Assembly: GCF_020080835.1 (NCBI RefSeq)
Contig: NC_058167.1
Span: forward strand, 11,493,403 to 11,557,402
DNA length: 64,000 nt
Direction: 5' to 3'
From: Cotesia glomerata
Lineage: Eukaryota; Arthropoda; Insecta; Hymenoptera; Braconidae
Under the pieces are notes generated by a model. That model was not told the origin of the DNA. It did no database searches and saw only the letters and a list, made by a program, of their open reading frames with translations. Below, in pieces: positions 11,992 to 23,793 of the stretch; the stretch's first letter is position 1; each line of letters starts with the position of its first letter. The translations under genes and the position numbers were made by a program.

Positions 11992-12302
11992 CCCATGCAA
12001 AAAAAATCTGATTTAAAATAAATTTAAGATCGAAATTCATATCTTGACACAAATATTAATTAATTTTGAGATCAATCCAAATTTGAAATTGATTTGTAGA
12101 TAGAAATTAGCACGCCTGTAAAATTTTCGATCTTCCTTCAGAATTTTAATAAAGACTTAAGAATATTTAGGATAAATTTTATATATATTTTGTATAAAAA
12201 TCAATTTCAAATTTGGATTAATCTCAAAACTAATTCATATTTGTGTCAAAAGATTAATTTCAATCTTAAATTCATTTTGAATCAGATTTTTTTTTGCATG
12301 GG
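11992..12302. mobile_element. MITE with CCCATGCAAAAAAAATC ends
   Basis: This 311-bp palindrome has ends CCCATGCAAAAAAAATCTGA and a complementary right end, GCATGGG. It is flanked by AG on both sides (11990-11991 and 12303-12304). The arms also share AATTTGAAATTGATTT and its complement. It belongs to the group with CCC ends and 2-bp duplications. Confidence 0.85.
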
Positions 12303-12560
12303 AGGGTAGAAGTACCGTTTTTGGCCAGTTAACATTTGAATTAATTTATAAAAAATTATAGTATGATAACCATATTTTTGTTGAGTTTTCAAAAATTTAT
12401 ATTAAAACATATTGAGTTTGTAATGGTTTATTAATATAAATTCATTTCTATCATTCATTCATTTGAACAATAAATATCAGTTATTTTGATAATCAAAATA
12501 CCACGTATTGTGATTATCAAAATATAAGTCAGTTCAAGATCTATACTCTGCGCAGTAATA

Positions 12561-13802
12561 CACTGTAAAAAAGCGGTGTTAAAATGGACTCATTTTAACA
12601 CCGCTATGTAACACCTGTGTATTAACACCGGTGTAGCGGTACTCTTTTGCGGTGTTAAACCGGCGTAATATCGGTGTTAAACCGGCGTAATACCGGTGTA
12701 ACAGTAGAATAATTTTACACCTTATCGGAGCATGAATATTACATGATCCATAAAACACAATTAATATTCAATATTTATCAAAATGAGACAAGTAACATTT
12801 ATTTAAGAATTTTCAATTTATAAAATTACGCAGAAATCGATTTAATAAATGTTATACAAGTTAAATAGTATTTACAATATTAAATGTTTAGGAACAATAT
12901 AATAATTATTTTTATCGTAACCATGATGTTTCTCATAATATAATGGATGTTTTAAACATGAAAAATCTACAGCTGTGCAAAAATAAATTATCTATATGAA
13001 AATCATTTAAAAAACGTTCAAAATTGTCGTAAAATTGTTCTAAAAATGTTTCAAATTTGTTGTAAAAACACTCTAAAACTGTCCAAAAAATGTTCCAAAA
13101 TTGTCTCAAAAATATCCGAAAAATGTCTCAAATGTATTCAAAATTTGTTCTCAAATAGTTAAAAAAATGTTTTAAGATTATTAAAAAAAGGTTCCACATA
13201 AGATTTAAGGACAAAATTTCAACTAAATTGCTTCAAATAAATTGCATTGATACTAAAATTATCTTAGAAGTATTCCGAAAATCTTAAAAAAAATACTTAA
13301 AAGTTATGAAATAATTATTAAAATCCACAACTTTAGTTTCCAATTATCTACATGATGTCCTAAAATTGTCCTTTAATAATGGTGTTAAAGTAACACGGAT
13401 CGAAAATTTACACCGAGAGAATTTCACACCATTATTTCACAATACACGGCAATGTAAAGTGCTCTGGGTCCATTTTTACATCGAAATTTTTTACAGTGTA
13501 TTTATTTTAATCAAAAACTTTTATCTACTTTATATTTTATTATTTTAAACTTTCTAAATTAAATATTAACTTTTTTTTGATTATTTATCTTTAATTATTA
13601 AACATAAAAAGTTTAATTATAAAAATTGTGTTACTTAAAATATTATCAACACCGGAAAATTTATAACACCGATTTAACACCGAAAAAAAATATTTCCACC
13701 GCGACCGGTGTTACTGCTACATCGATTTCGGTGTTGAATTTAACACCGGAATTTTTAACACCGTACACCGCATGGACTCACACCGGTTTTTTTTTTACAG
13801 TG
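12561..13802. mobile_element. MITE, CGGTGTTAACACCG type
   Basis: The ends CACTGTAAAAAAGCGGTGTT and a complementary right end are flanked by TA on both sides (12559-12560 and 13803-13804). Both arms are packed with CGGTGTTAAAAC-like words and their complements (12574-12720 and 13640-13790). The middle (about 12720-13380) is AT-rich; at 13000-13200 it holds a degenerate tandem repeat of about 17 bp resembling AAAATGTTCAAAATTG. Confidence 0.87.
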
Positions 13803-15259
13803 TACTATAATATATGAGTTGTCACTGCCATCGACGTTTTAACACTGTCAGTCAGTTCATTTGATTTATGCACTGGTGAAAATAGAATTCAACCAATATT
13901 CATGATAATAATATTCAACAATAATATTCAATATTATTAACTGATAGTAAAATTTCAACCAAAAAACAGAAATTCTTCCTAACAGAATTGAAAAAACATT
14001 TGTTATCGTACTTCTGTTTAAAAGCATAGTTATCTAACAAAACCTTCAACTAACGTACGTTTTTAACGTTCAATGCGTTCAAATAACGATTTTAACATCC
14101 AATACGCTAAACTTACGATTTGAACGTTCAATACGTTGAATTTACGATTTAAATTTGAACTCGGGAGGGCCCAAATTAATTTAAGAGAAATGCTTTTTTC
14201 TATTTCTATTTCTATTTTTTATTTTTTATGCCTCGGTCTAGACGATTTCACAAGATAACTAAAAAATCTAACTAACGACGTTATTTCTTTCTCCTTGAAT
14301 CTATCTTAAATCTATACATATATATCATATATTCCTTCTCACTTTCTATTGCCGAGGAATATAACAATAACAACAATGACAACGATATCGAGATTAATAC
14401 GACGACGTGGATTCGTAAACTTTTAAAACGAATAGTTAACTCAGATATATGGTGGACAGTTGTAATATAGGGTAAGGCCGGAGCTAAAGTCCTTCCTCCA
14501 GCACTTTTGCTGGACAAAGAATAAAAGAATGAGATACACTTACATAGTGTCTTTTCATATATAAGAGTTTATTTGTGTTTATGTTTGGATGCATACGTGT
14601 GGATATAAAGGAGTAGGTAGACAGATCCATCTTGAAATTGTATCGGCATCTCTTTGGCCATTAGCATACTGGAACTGACGTATCTCCAAATGTTCTCATT
14701 AGCCGAAATTCATGGGCGGCTTCTCTGGCCTCCAAGCTACACTATATATTGAGTATAATTCTTGAGGTAATCCAGTGTTTGGGTTATATATATTTATGTT
14801 AAGTTGAGGTAAGTTTATGATAAAATTATCCGAAAAAAGTGTGGAAATTAAAAAATTTTTTACGGAATATTTTATATTTTTTTATTAGTTTCATTTTTGA
14901 AATTTTGTTTGCTAAAAAAGTTATATTTTTGGAGATAATATCTAGATTAATCTTTAAAGTTTATATTTAAACTTTTATTAATTTTATCAACCGTGATTTT
15001 ATTATAATTCTTCTAACCCGTTATCACCTATTCGGTCATTTTCATGCTAGTATAAATCTAATTTCAAGTGGATGGAAATTTCCATCTTCACTAACAATTT
15101 GAGACAATTCGTCTTCGGATAGTTAGGTCGATGGGCAACCATCGAACTTGAACACTAGTTAGCTGGTGAATGCTAGTATCTGTTCGACTATATGTTAAGT
15201 ATTAACGATGGAAAGCTACTGAGAATAAAGAGCAACTTTGAAAAAATCCATGAAAAATT

Positions 15260-15332
15260 AACCAAGCCAGGAATCGAACCTGGATCTCCCCGATTACATG
15301 TCAGGATGCTTTATCAGTTAAGCTACCGGGTC
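15260..15332 (-). pseudogene. tRNA-Thr(TGT)-like pseudogene or SINE head
   Basis: On the minus strand a 73-nt tRNA-like sequence has an A box (TAGCTTAACTGATAAAGC), a perfect T arm (CCAGG-TTCGATT-CCTGG) and an anticodon stem CCTGA/TCGGG around loop CATGTAA. The anticodon position reads TGT, as in threonine tRNA. Defects argue against function: U33 is replaced by A, the acceptor stem has a C-T mismatch and wobbles, and there is one extra base before the anticodon stem. I could not define a SINE tail, so it may be a lone pseudogene. Confidence 0.65.
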
Positions 15333-15976
15333 ATTCTCCACTTACTTTCTCTCAGTATACACTTAACTCTCAGTAGTTGTCAATACTACGCTACCTCCTC
15401 CCTTTATATTTAAAGAAATTTCCAATCGGTTTAAGAAAAATTTTGGGAAAAAATGAGAAATTAAATTTATAAAATTTAAGATAAAAAATAATTTTTTAGA
15501 ATTAAAAATAAATTTTATTCGGTGTTAATTTGACAAATATATAGTAAAAAATTTTTTGTCAAATTGGAGACAAATTTTTGAGTTGATGAATTTTTTTTAC
15601 ACAAATTTAATGTTAATTTATCACAATTTATGTTTTTTTTTCCTGTGTATATAGATGAAGTTCGGTGTTTTTTGATCAGGTTACTTTAGAATATATTGAC
15701 AAGTAAGCTGATGAAAAAGTTAAATTTTTGGAGCTAATACTTATAATTGATATATAAAATGTACGGTGAAAGAAATTCCCTATCATTCAGAGAAAATTTT
15801 TGGGAAAAAACTATAAGTGAAAGTAAGTTAATAAAACTTATAAAATTTTAAATGAAAAATAATTTCTTAAGAGTTAAAAAAAAAAATTATAGCTTCTAAT
15901 GATATTGATGTTAATGATGGAGTAAAATTTAATCACATTTTTTTTTTTAATCTCTACAATAAAAATACATAAGAGT

Positions 15977-16076
15977 GTGAAGTTAGTCAATAGTCAAGAC
16001 TCGAAAAAAATGGGACCTGACTCCTTATCGGTTAAAATGAAGGCGTGCGCGCGTAGCGCGCTATTGAAATTTCTAG
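15977..16076 (-). repeat. GCGCGCTACGCGCGC dispersed repeat, copy 1
   Basis: The minus strand reads CTAGAAATTTCAATAGCGCG, then CTACGCGCGC and a T-rich tail ending near GTCTTGACTATTGACTAAC. The plus-strand copy at 62381-62491 is closely similar, and a weaker copy lies at 47558-47623. The core is a conspicuous GC palindrome in AT-rich DNA. I do not know the family. Confidence 0.7.
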
Positions 16077-16429
16077 TTTTATAAATTGTCCTTTGAATTT
16101 CTCGTGCGAATTTCATTAACAAGATTATGATTTATAATTTTATAAGATTTTACAATTTTTCATTAAATGCTATTAAATTTAATTAAATTACGAATAAATA
16201 AAAATTCAGACCAAAGTCTTTCAAATTATGCTAAATTTAACAAAAAAAAGTTAATTTAATCTAATAAACACACCGGAAACAAAATTTACTTTTTTTTTCT
16301 CATTAATATAGATTGTAATAATACAAAAAAATCACAGGTAGTTGGAATTAAAAAAAAAAAAAATAGAATGTATTCTGAGATAAACAATTTTTTCGCATAC
16401 GTTATTTGATTGACTACTTTCATGTACTA

Positions 16430-18220
16430 CACGGAAAGAACAATAACCCACTGTACATCCTCGTATAGTATACTCCGTGGTATTTGTAGTGAAAAAAAAT
16501 TTCAGACCATAGTCAATATCCTTCAAAGTATACTAAATTATTTTTGGACTGTACTCAGTGAAGTCTCCGATTTAATCGATTAATTTTTCTGGTTATATCG
16601 CGTAAAACTTCACGGAATATAATCTAAAAAATTATTTCGTGTAAATTAAATTATACTCACTTGAAATTTGGATTATGCCCACGGTGATTCCGCCATTTTT
16701 TTTTCTAGGGCCTGCGCTCAAAGTGCTGTTTATACTTTGTGAGTTATAGTCAATCAGCATATCCCGCATGAAAAAACTATATATGGCTGAACATATATGG
16801 AAAGTTATATGGGGAATATGTGATCATATATAGCGGCAAAATTATATATATGAAATAATAAATGTTTTGTTAATATAATGAAGATATATTTGATTCAATA
16901 TAAGTTCAAATATATTAGTGCCGTATATTACTTAGTATATGTTATAAAATATACTATTATTATATAAAAATTACTTATATAGAAAACTATATAATAGATA
17001 AATATATTTTTCGTAAAATATATGTTGAGATAGATTATTACTGTATACTTTCATTTATAAAATTTCAATTATATGGCAATATATATTATTTTATTATAAA
17101 ATACCATACATAATACCAGATATTTATGATATGTCGAAATAGGTCAAAACGGAAAGATTAATAAAAAAAAAAATTAATAGTTTGTCGTATATCTTAAGTT
17201 TCAAGAGCAACTTGATCAATCGAGTTTACGGTCGAAGCAAATCTGAATTTCAGTAAATTAGTAACACATCACGAAATATTTTCTTTTTTTTTATAACTTT
17301 TTTTCAGAGAATTATTTGGCCTCAGCATTCTATTGTAATTTTGGTACCAATGCCAATATTAAAATTATATTAAACATATAATTTAAAATATATTTTAAAT
17401 TATACTGAAAAATACATTGTTCTTATACTATTTATAATATAGTGTTGATTATAATATGTACGATATATTTAATAATATATAGCTGAAAATATAATTGAAA
17501 TATATGTTATGAGTATAACATCAATACATAATACTACATATATTATTATTGTATATATGAAACGGCAAAATTTTGCATATGGGTCCTTATATAATCACAT
17601 ATATTTTTATATATATAAAATATAATTTTTTGTATATAATGAAGGATATATAGCTTTTTCATGCGGGATTGGACATTAATTAAAATATAATCAGTGAATT
17701 ATATGAGTGTGTGACTATTTATATATTTTGATATGTAAAAATATTTTTTTCTTAGCCGAACATTTTTAAGTTCGAAGAGTCTAAGAAAAGAAAAAAAAAT
17801 TTTTTAACCCCAAATTATCGGAAAAATTGTGCTTCAATGCTCCTTAAATGTTTTTGATGTATGTAATAATTATTTAAAACAATATTTGACCAACCTAATA
17901 TTTAAAATACATAATAGATATGATAATGCTAAGTGCGCAGGCGCTAGAAAAAAAATTGGCGGAGTCACCGTGGGCATAATCCAAATTTCAACAGAGTATA
18001 ATTTAATTTACACGAAATAATTTTTCAGATTATATCCCATGAAGTTTTACGCGATATAACCAGAAAAATTAATCGATTAAATCGGAGATCACTGAGTACA
18101 GTCCAAAAATAATTTAGTATACTTTGAAGGATATTGACTATAGTCTGAAATTTTTTTTCACTACAAATACCACGGAGTATACTATACGAGGATGTACAGT
18201 GGGTTATTGTTCTTTCCGTG
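16430..18220. mobile_element. Long relative of the GATATCATCC MITE family
   Basis: The ends CACGGAAAGAACAATAACCC and a complementary right end are flanked by TA on both sides (16428-16429 and 18221-18222). The arms are matched for about 300 bp, far longer than in the short relatives. The right arm and the central segment also match the partial copy at 56674-57715, including AAATACATAATAGATATGAT. A CCC-ended MITE (16763-17667) is nested in it. Confidence 0.83.
16763..17667 (+). mobile_element. MITE with CCCGCATGAAAAA ends, copy 1
   Basis: This element of about 905 bp has ends CCCGCATGAAAAAACTATAT and a complementary right end CATGCGGG, flanked by AT on both sides (16761-16762 and 17668-17669). 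It is dense in TATATATGG-like words. A second copy in the opposite orientation lies at 23794-24966. This copy lacks the MITE found inside the second one and so supplies its empty site. Confidence 0.85.
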
Positions 18221-18317
18221 TAGTTATGATAAGATTTTATAGTTTGTTATAATAATTGTAATAAAGCTCAATAAAATTGGATTGTATTTATAAATTTATG
18301 TATGTATTTTTCAGAGC

Positions 18318-18346
18318 CTGATAAAGACTCAATAAAGAGTCGAAAC
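18318..18346 (+). ncRNA. Hammerhead-like core, degenerate
   Basis: The sequence reads CTGATAA, a perfect GACTC/GAGTC stem around AATAAA, then GAAAC followed by GTCGC. The spacing fits a hammerhead core, but position 8 is A rather than G. It is therefore probably a dead relic of an element related to the one at 7255-9135. Confidence 0.45.
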
Positions 18347-18428
18347 GTCGCAATAATAACAATAACATGATTGTTCAATTTGTCATTTATTAATTCCAAC
18401 TACCTGTGATTTTTTCGTATTATTTTAT

Positions 18429-19889
18429 GATTTTGGATGCGAAAAAAAATGAAAATAGATTGTAATTTTCAAAATAATTCTGATTTAGTTCAAATAAATA
18501 ATTTTTCTCGCCGATCCAACAACATAAATCCAATTTTGAACCAGACAATTAAAGAATCTTTCAAATAACAAAAATCTAATTAAAAACAAAAGCTTAATAA
18601 TGAATAATTAAATAAAATAAAAAATAAACTGGTAAAAAACAGCATCCACAGAAATGTGTTTAAATTTTAATGACTGAAATAGAAAAGAAGGTACATTGAC
18701 CGTGACAGGAGTAATCGATGCTTGTCTGTTGTCTTGAACGTCTCTCTGAGGTCTCCGGTGTATGCAGAAAAGAGGGATCAACGAAATAAAAGAGTGGTCT
18801 TTTCCTTCAACCTCGTATCAGGGTGGTAGCTCTCTACGTGGTTTAACGTAGATGGATATAGATAGAGGTAAAGAGGTAAAGAAGGAATAAGGTATGCCAG
18901 CAAATCATGTACGCAGATTGTTGGCAGATCCTGTCAACTGGGACTTACAGTTATTTCTTAGCGACAGGGAGAGCCTAAGAAACCAAGGAATGCCTTTATA
19001 TGCAAATAAGTTGAGTGGAGGAGAAGGATAGGAAGGCTGAAGGTTGGATGCATCTCTCCACGTCCTCAAGGGGTAACCAGCTATAGCTTGGTGAAGGAAA
19101 ACCAGCAACAGCAGCACCAGAACCAGAACCAACTTAACCGATCAGCCAACAAGACCAACAAGAGTTGGAGTACCTTCTCAAGAATCGATCTGAGATATGG
19201 ATTCGTTTGCCTATACAGTCTTTTTATTTTACTCCTTACAGTATACTTATTTATTTATTTATTTATTTACATGCATCTGTGAATATATAAATCGACTTAC
19301 GTTAATTTAACATTGTCTACCCTTCTTCCGTGCCTTATAAAAGATTATGATGATCATTATCATGATTAATGAATTATTAATGACCGTAGCTCTCGTGGAT
19401 CCATCAATGACGTGAACGTGACGAAGATGCGCCACCAATGTGGGAATTACGGATTACTATTTACTTGCATTATATTCCTCGTTGGATAAATATCAAAGCT
19501 ACAAATAAAAGTCACGCATTGAGACGACAACAACAATAACACTATTTATTTACATAGATTTAAAGCAAAGCACGTGTGCAACGATAGAGAAAGACAAGTG
19601 TTAGCAAGTGAGGGATCTAGATGCGACTCGGGTGTGCTTGTCTGATGATATGTCACCAGCCTGGATTTTTCCCTCCAACGACGGTGGTGGCCGATCGTTT
19701 TAAAACTCCTTAAATAGTTGACAATTATAAGACTCTTTGGATATTCATTTGCGGACGGCTATTGTCGTTGCGTGCCATCACAGCTTTAGCAGTATAGCTA
19801 AAGGGCAATGACTCTAACTCAGTCACTCTGGAGCCTCAAAGCCACATTGTACACATGCTAATGCGCTCAAACTAATGAAATCTAATATA
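18429..19889. other. Non-coding stretch, GC-richer from 18.65 kb
   Basis: From about 18650 to 19860 the sequence is GC-richer and single-copy in the window. Short frames exist on both strands but none shows a domain. A TTTA microsatellite lies at 19247-19269. The stretch may be intronic or regulatory; nothing in it proves that. Confidence 0.5.
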
Positions 19890-20099
19890 CAGGGAAAGAA
19901 AATTGAAGGAATTTTTACTATTTTACTATTGTAATTTTTACTTGATGAAATAGTAACGGTGGACTGTACTTTTTTATTTAGTAATTTTTACGATCTACTA
20001 TTGTAAATTTTAAAATTCAACTATTGTAAAAATTCACAGTCGGTTTTTTTAAAAGAAATTTTAGGGAGGGAGAGAGATAGAAGGTTGGACTAATTGGTA

Positions 20100-21438
20100 C
20101 ACGGAAAAAACAACATTTAACTGGTTTCCATGTCGGATGGAACCTACTTGGAGAGAAAAATATGGAAATCATTCCTATAATTTTAATAAAATGTTTTCCT
20201 ATACCATTTCAGGAGCGATTACTTAAATTATGGGAATTGTACCCATAATTTTTGGGAAATGTTACTATAATTATGGGCATGATTCCCATAATATATAGGA
20301 ATAGTTTTTATAATATTATAAGAACCATTCCTATAATATTATGGGAACCATTCCCATAATATTATAGTGATAATGTATAATAATATTGAGATATTTATCA
20401 TAACAACTCAAGTTATTTGTGACTTTGGTGACCACTTTGAAGCATTTGAAATTATTAGTAATTTCGATAATTTTACTTGCTTCCCAATAACATCATTTGA
20501 AATATGTAAAATAAGTAATATTGTTCATATAAATAATTAAAGTTACATACCCAAAAGGTGGATTTAATAAATATTCAACGTATGTATTGTAAGTAAATAA
20601 TTTGTTTTAAAAATAAAATGAAATTGTAAAAATAAACAATGAATTTCCATATCTACCTTGCTCCTCTAATTTTATAGTGAGAAAATATCCCTTTTATTAT
20701 AGAAATTTTAGAATTGCTACAATATTTTTCAATATTATCTAACGCAATAATAACTGAGTTGGAATAAACAATTTAAGATTAAGTAAACACGTCAATAAAA
20801 ATTATGAAAAAGAAATTTTTTCACTCTAGTGAAGGATCAATTTTTATTTACAAAAAAAAATTTATTAGCAACAAAATATATAATAATTACTTTACATTTT
20901 TGATGTGATTGCTCCATTATTATGAAAATAAACATTTTTCTATTATTATGTGCGTCATTCCCATAATATCATAGGAACCATTCCTATAATATTATAGGAA
21001 CCATTCCTGTAATATTATAGGAACCATTCCTGTAATATTATAGGAACCATTCCTATAATATTATAGGAATCATTCCTTTAATAATATAGGGACCATTTCT
21101 ATCATATTATAGGAACCATTCCCATAACATATATAAGTTATTCCATTATTGTATAGGAATGTTTTCAATAAATTATGGGTATGGTTCCCACAATGAGAAT
21201 AGGATTGATACTTATAATGATCATTTTACTATAGGAATCATTCCCATAATTTTTGGAAAGGTTCGTATAAATTTCTCTCCGTGTAAAACTGAGTCCCATC
21301 TCGAATTGAACTGAGTTAAACGAAGATTGTCCCCACTACAATCTATATAGAAGTAGTTACCATCTGTACATTTTTTCACTATAGATGGAACTAGGTTCCA
21401 TCCGACATGGAAGCCAGTTAAATGTTGTTTTTTCCGTG
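20100..21438. mobile_element. Nested MITE, level 2 (TTTAACTGG type)
   Basis: The ends CACGGAAAAAACAACATTTA and a complementary right end are flanked by TA (20098-20099 and 21439-21440). The arms share CATGTCGGATGGAACCTA. Without the level-3 insertion it would be only about 200 bp. It is younger than the outer element and older than the one inside it. Confidence 0.85.
20147..21283. mobile_element. Nested MITE, level 3 (GGGAACCATTCCC type)
   Basis: The right end reads complementary to CACGGAGAGAAATTTATACG; the left tip is slightly mutated (CTTGGAGAGAAAAATATGG). TA flanks both sides (20145-20146 and 21284-21285). The arms consist of repeated ATAGGAACCATTCCTATAAT words, while the middle (20390-20940) is AT-rich. 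The same family occurs at 45400-47277. Confidence 0.8.
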
Positions 21439-21476
21439 TACCTGTACAGTAACCTAAAAAAGAAACCGATATTTTG

Positions 21477-21555
21477 GTCCTATCTGGGAATCGAACCCAG
21501 AACTCTTTGTTGGCAGCCAGAGACTCTCCCTCTACGCTATCCGACTTATACCATC
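21477..21555 (-). pseudogene. tRNA-like sequence within a MITE
   Basis: The minus strand has an A-box-like GGATAGCGTAGAGG, a perfect T arm (CTGGG-TTCGATT-CCCAG) and CTGCCAA where the anticodon loop should be, which would read GCC (glycine). The acceptor and anticodon stems pair poorly, so it is not a functional tRNA. It lies in the outer MITE 19890-21854, probably as captured or pre-existing SINE-type sequence. Confidence 0.55.
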
Positions 21556-21856
21556 AAAATCCTTTAAAATTTACATAAACTCGGAGTCTAGCGCTGTGCA
21601 TGGTCATCACTCACACTAATTGAGAAACATTCCAATTTAACTATTGTAAAATTTGTTATAGTTCTATTGGGAAGATACAGCTAGAGGTAGCACTGGAAAT
21701 TTTAATCTCTTACTTTTTACAATAGTAATATCGTATTTTTTCATGAATAAATAGTAATTTTTCTTCTAAAATACTTGACAATTAATAATAATGACAGTAT
21801 AGTCCAGCTTTACAATAGTTGTATTGTAAATTTTCCCAGAAATTTTTTCCCGTGTA

Positions 21857-23793
21857 TATTTACATTGGTTTTAAGCTACCACTGTTTAATGCAATCCAAC
21901 AATATGCATTCCAACAATTTAACCTGCTGGCGCTGTTACAGTGTCTAATGTAAATCAGAAATGGACAAAAGCTAACTGGTTGATCATGGATCAACCTCTG
22001 AGTTGGTAGATTCATCACCAACTTATTTATTCACATTATAACGAGAATATCTTCAGTTGTTGTCAGTATTCATCTATCATGATCATCATGAAGGGAGCTA
22101 GCTACTTTGTGTGTGGTTTTCTGCTCCTGGTTTGCGGTTGATAGGCTAAATAATATGTACATGTTGTATGCTCCAGGCTGTTTGCAAGCCAAGTACAAGT
22201 AAGCATCGAGATATGGTTCAAACAGCTGACTGGATTTAAGTAGCTCTTGGTAATATTCTATTATATGTCGATGGTACGGACGTACCCCGCATCTAGCAGA
22301 TAGACAGCTGATCTGTCTACGCCCACGCTGATTACCCTGGAGAATTCATTTCACTTTGGATATGTACATAGGTAAGTATCTAAGCACATCAGGCTGATAT
22401 TCAGGAGGCTTATTACGTTAATTCTCTTTCAATGAGGCTTGCGTAATTATAATGAGCCGAGTAATTGATATAGAATTAATGGAAGAAAAAAAATTTCTTG
22501 TGCAATTACTGGGTGTTTTTTTTTTTTATGGTAAGTAATAACGGATGATATTTTATTTTAAAATGAGAATGGTTGGATGGAGAGTGATTGGAATGAGAGT
22601 GATTGTAAAATTAAAGAGAAGGGAGCAGAATAGTGGCGGGTCAATCGACAATGGTTATCGCATAAGGGTCGCTGCTCATCGTCTTTCCTAACAACACTCG
22701 CCCAATTTCACTCAAACAGAAGCCGATTAATTCACGGCGTCCAATTTAATCCGTTCGACTCGGGGATCTAGACCGAGGAAAGCTGGGGCACTGTTCATTT
22801 AAACAGACGGCATTCAGGCTATTATACATATTTTTAACTGTCAATCTCTGATGACTGCGCTGAGGAACGTCCACGCGAGATCCCGTTGATGGCTCGGGGG
22901 TTAAATTACCTACGGGTCACAATGAAACCCTACAAAAGCCATCAGAGGGCAAGTTCTATGCTTCGGATTAATAATACTACCTATTTATGTGTGTGTGTAT
23001 TATGTACAGTATATAGGGACATCGATATTTAATACATAGCGCTGAATTTTTCATTGGAATTAAGAACATGTAGGACAGGTGAATATTTAAATTTTAAACA
23101 AGAGAACAAGTAAATAAGCTTTACTATAAAGAAATTACTAATAAACGTTCAACCAATTTAATCTTTGAGATTGATTTAATTTTTTGGGTATTCTTTATTT
23201 TTATTTTGATTACTTATAAGCCAGAATTATTGAAATGCAGCTAGGTTAGGGTAGAAAATTAATTATGAACAAAAAATTTCATTTACCATACTTGCATGTA
23301 AGACGCAAGAAAGTACCGAAAGTAAATTTTCTAGTTTCATTTTTTAAAGCACGGTTTAGAGTATTTACTGATAATCTGTCTGATAACCTCCTTCAGTGCA
23401 TTTTATTTATTTATTTATTTATTAACGTTCAAACCCAACAGCCAGAGCCATTTATAGGGTTAATAATATAGATACAAAGTACTTATAAGTAGATAAATTT
23501 AGTTTTTAAGTACAAGATAGCTATTTGACGCAGTTATGAGTAAAAAACTATAAAAAATGAAAAAAAAAAAAATAAAGAAATGTAAATTATTAATTAAGTA
23601 ATATAAATTAATTTACATAAAGATAATAATTGCACAATTAATGGTGCATCTAGCGTAATTTAATGATCAAGTTACCAAGTGATGCAGTTCTATAAACTGT
23701 ATTTTACATGTGTTTTAAATAAACAAACCGAAATATTTAATTGGCATTTATTGTCACTGGTCCAGACTAGATTATCGACATTAGACTGCACTA
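21857..23793. other. Non-coding stretch with GC-richer block
   Basis: The block at about 22640-22980 is clearly GC-richer than average, single-copy, and without a supported open frame. A smaller such block lies at 22080-22400. The rest is AT-rich; a LINE-tail-like piece lies at 23404-23470. Confidence 0.5.
23404..23470 (-). repeat. LINE 3'-end-like tail, antisense
   Basis: A TTTA tandem run is followed by ACCCAACAGCCAGAGCC and TAGGGTT. Similar combinations occur at 51985-52075 and 63880-63960, where GCCAATAACAGGGT is better preserved. Read on the minus strand this looks like a LINE 3' UTR ending in a TAAA tandem tail. Confidence 0.5.

Larger units (their letters stand above)
11717..14172. 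mobile_element. Composite foldback with CGTAAATTCAACG arrays
   Basis: The left arm (about 11717-11900) and right arm (about 14040-14172) are inverted repeats. Each begins with a CCTC(C/G)GCCGAGT-like or CCCTCCCGAGTT tip and holds an imperfect tandem array of units such as TTCAAATCGTAAATTCAACG. Between the arms lie two separate palindromic MITEs, at 11992-12302 and 12561-13802. The tip boundaries are approximate. Confidence 0.62.
14173..16315. other. Non-coding stretch
   Basis: Apart from the tRNA-like sequence (15260-15332) and the GC-rich dispersed repeat (15977-16076), this is single-copy non-coding DNA. GC-richer patches lie at 14370-14520 and 14580-14760. The minus-strand 78-codon frame at 14281-14517 has no recognisable motif. 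Confidence 0.5.
16316..18428. mobile_element. Outer inverted repeat enclosing nested MITEs
   Basis: AAAAAATCACAGGTAGTTGG on the left (from about 16326) is complementary to the sequence ending at about 18424. The right arm continues inwards to a hammerhead-like core (18318-18346). Almost all of the interior is the younger MITE at 16430-18220, so the original element was short. The left arm lacks the hammerhead-like core. Confidence 0.65.
19890..21854. mobile_element. Three-level nested MITE, outer element
   Basis: The ends CAGGGAAAGAAAATTGAAGG and the complement of CACGGGAAAAAATTTCTGGG are flanked by TA (19888-19889 and 21855-21856). The interior repeats TTTACTATTGTAAA words. A second MITE (20100-21438) is inserted in the middle and itself contains a third. 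The outer element also carries a tRNA-like sequence at 21477-21555. Confidence 0.8.

Noticed and set aside
15260..15332. Functional tRNA-Thr gene
   Set aside because: The A at position 33, the acceptor mismatch and the extra base make a working tRNA unlikely.
15192..15413. Frame containing KPGIEPGSPRL
   Set aside because: This is the well-known spurious translation of the antisense of a tRNA B box; it maps to the tRNA-like sequence at 15260-15332. The frame at 21385-21567 has the same cause.
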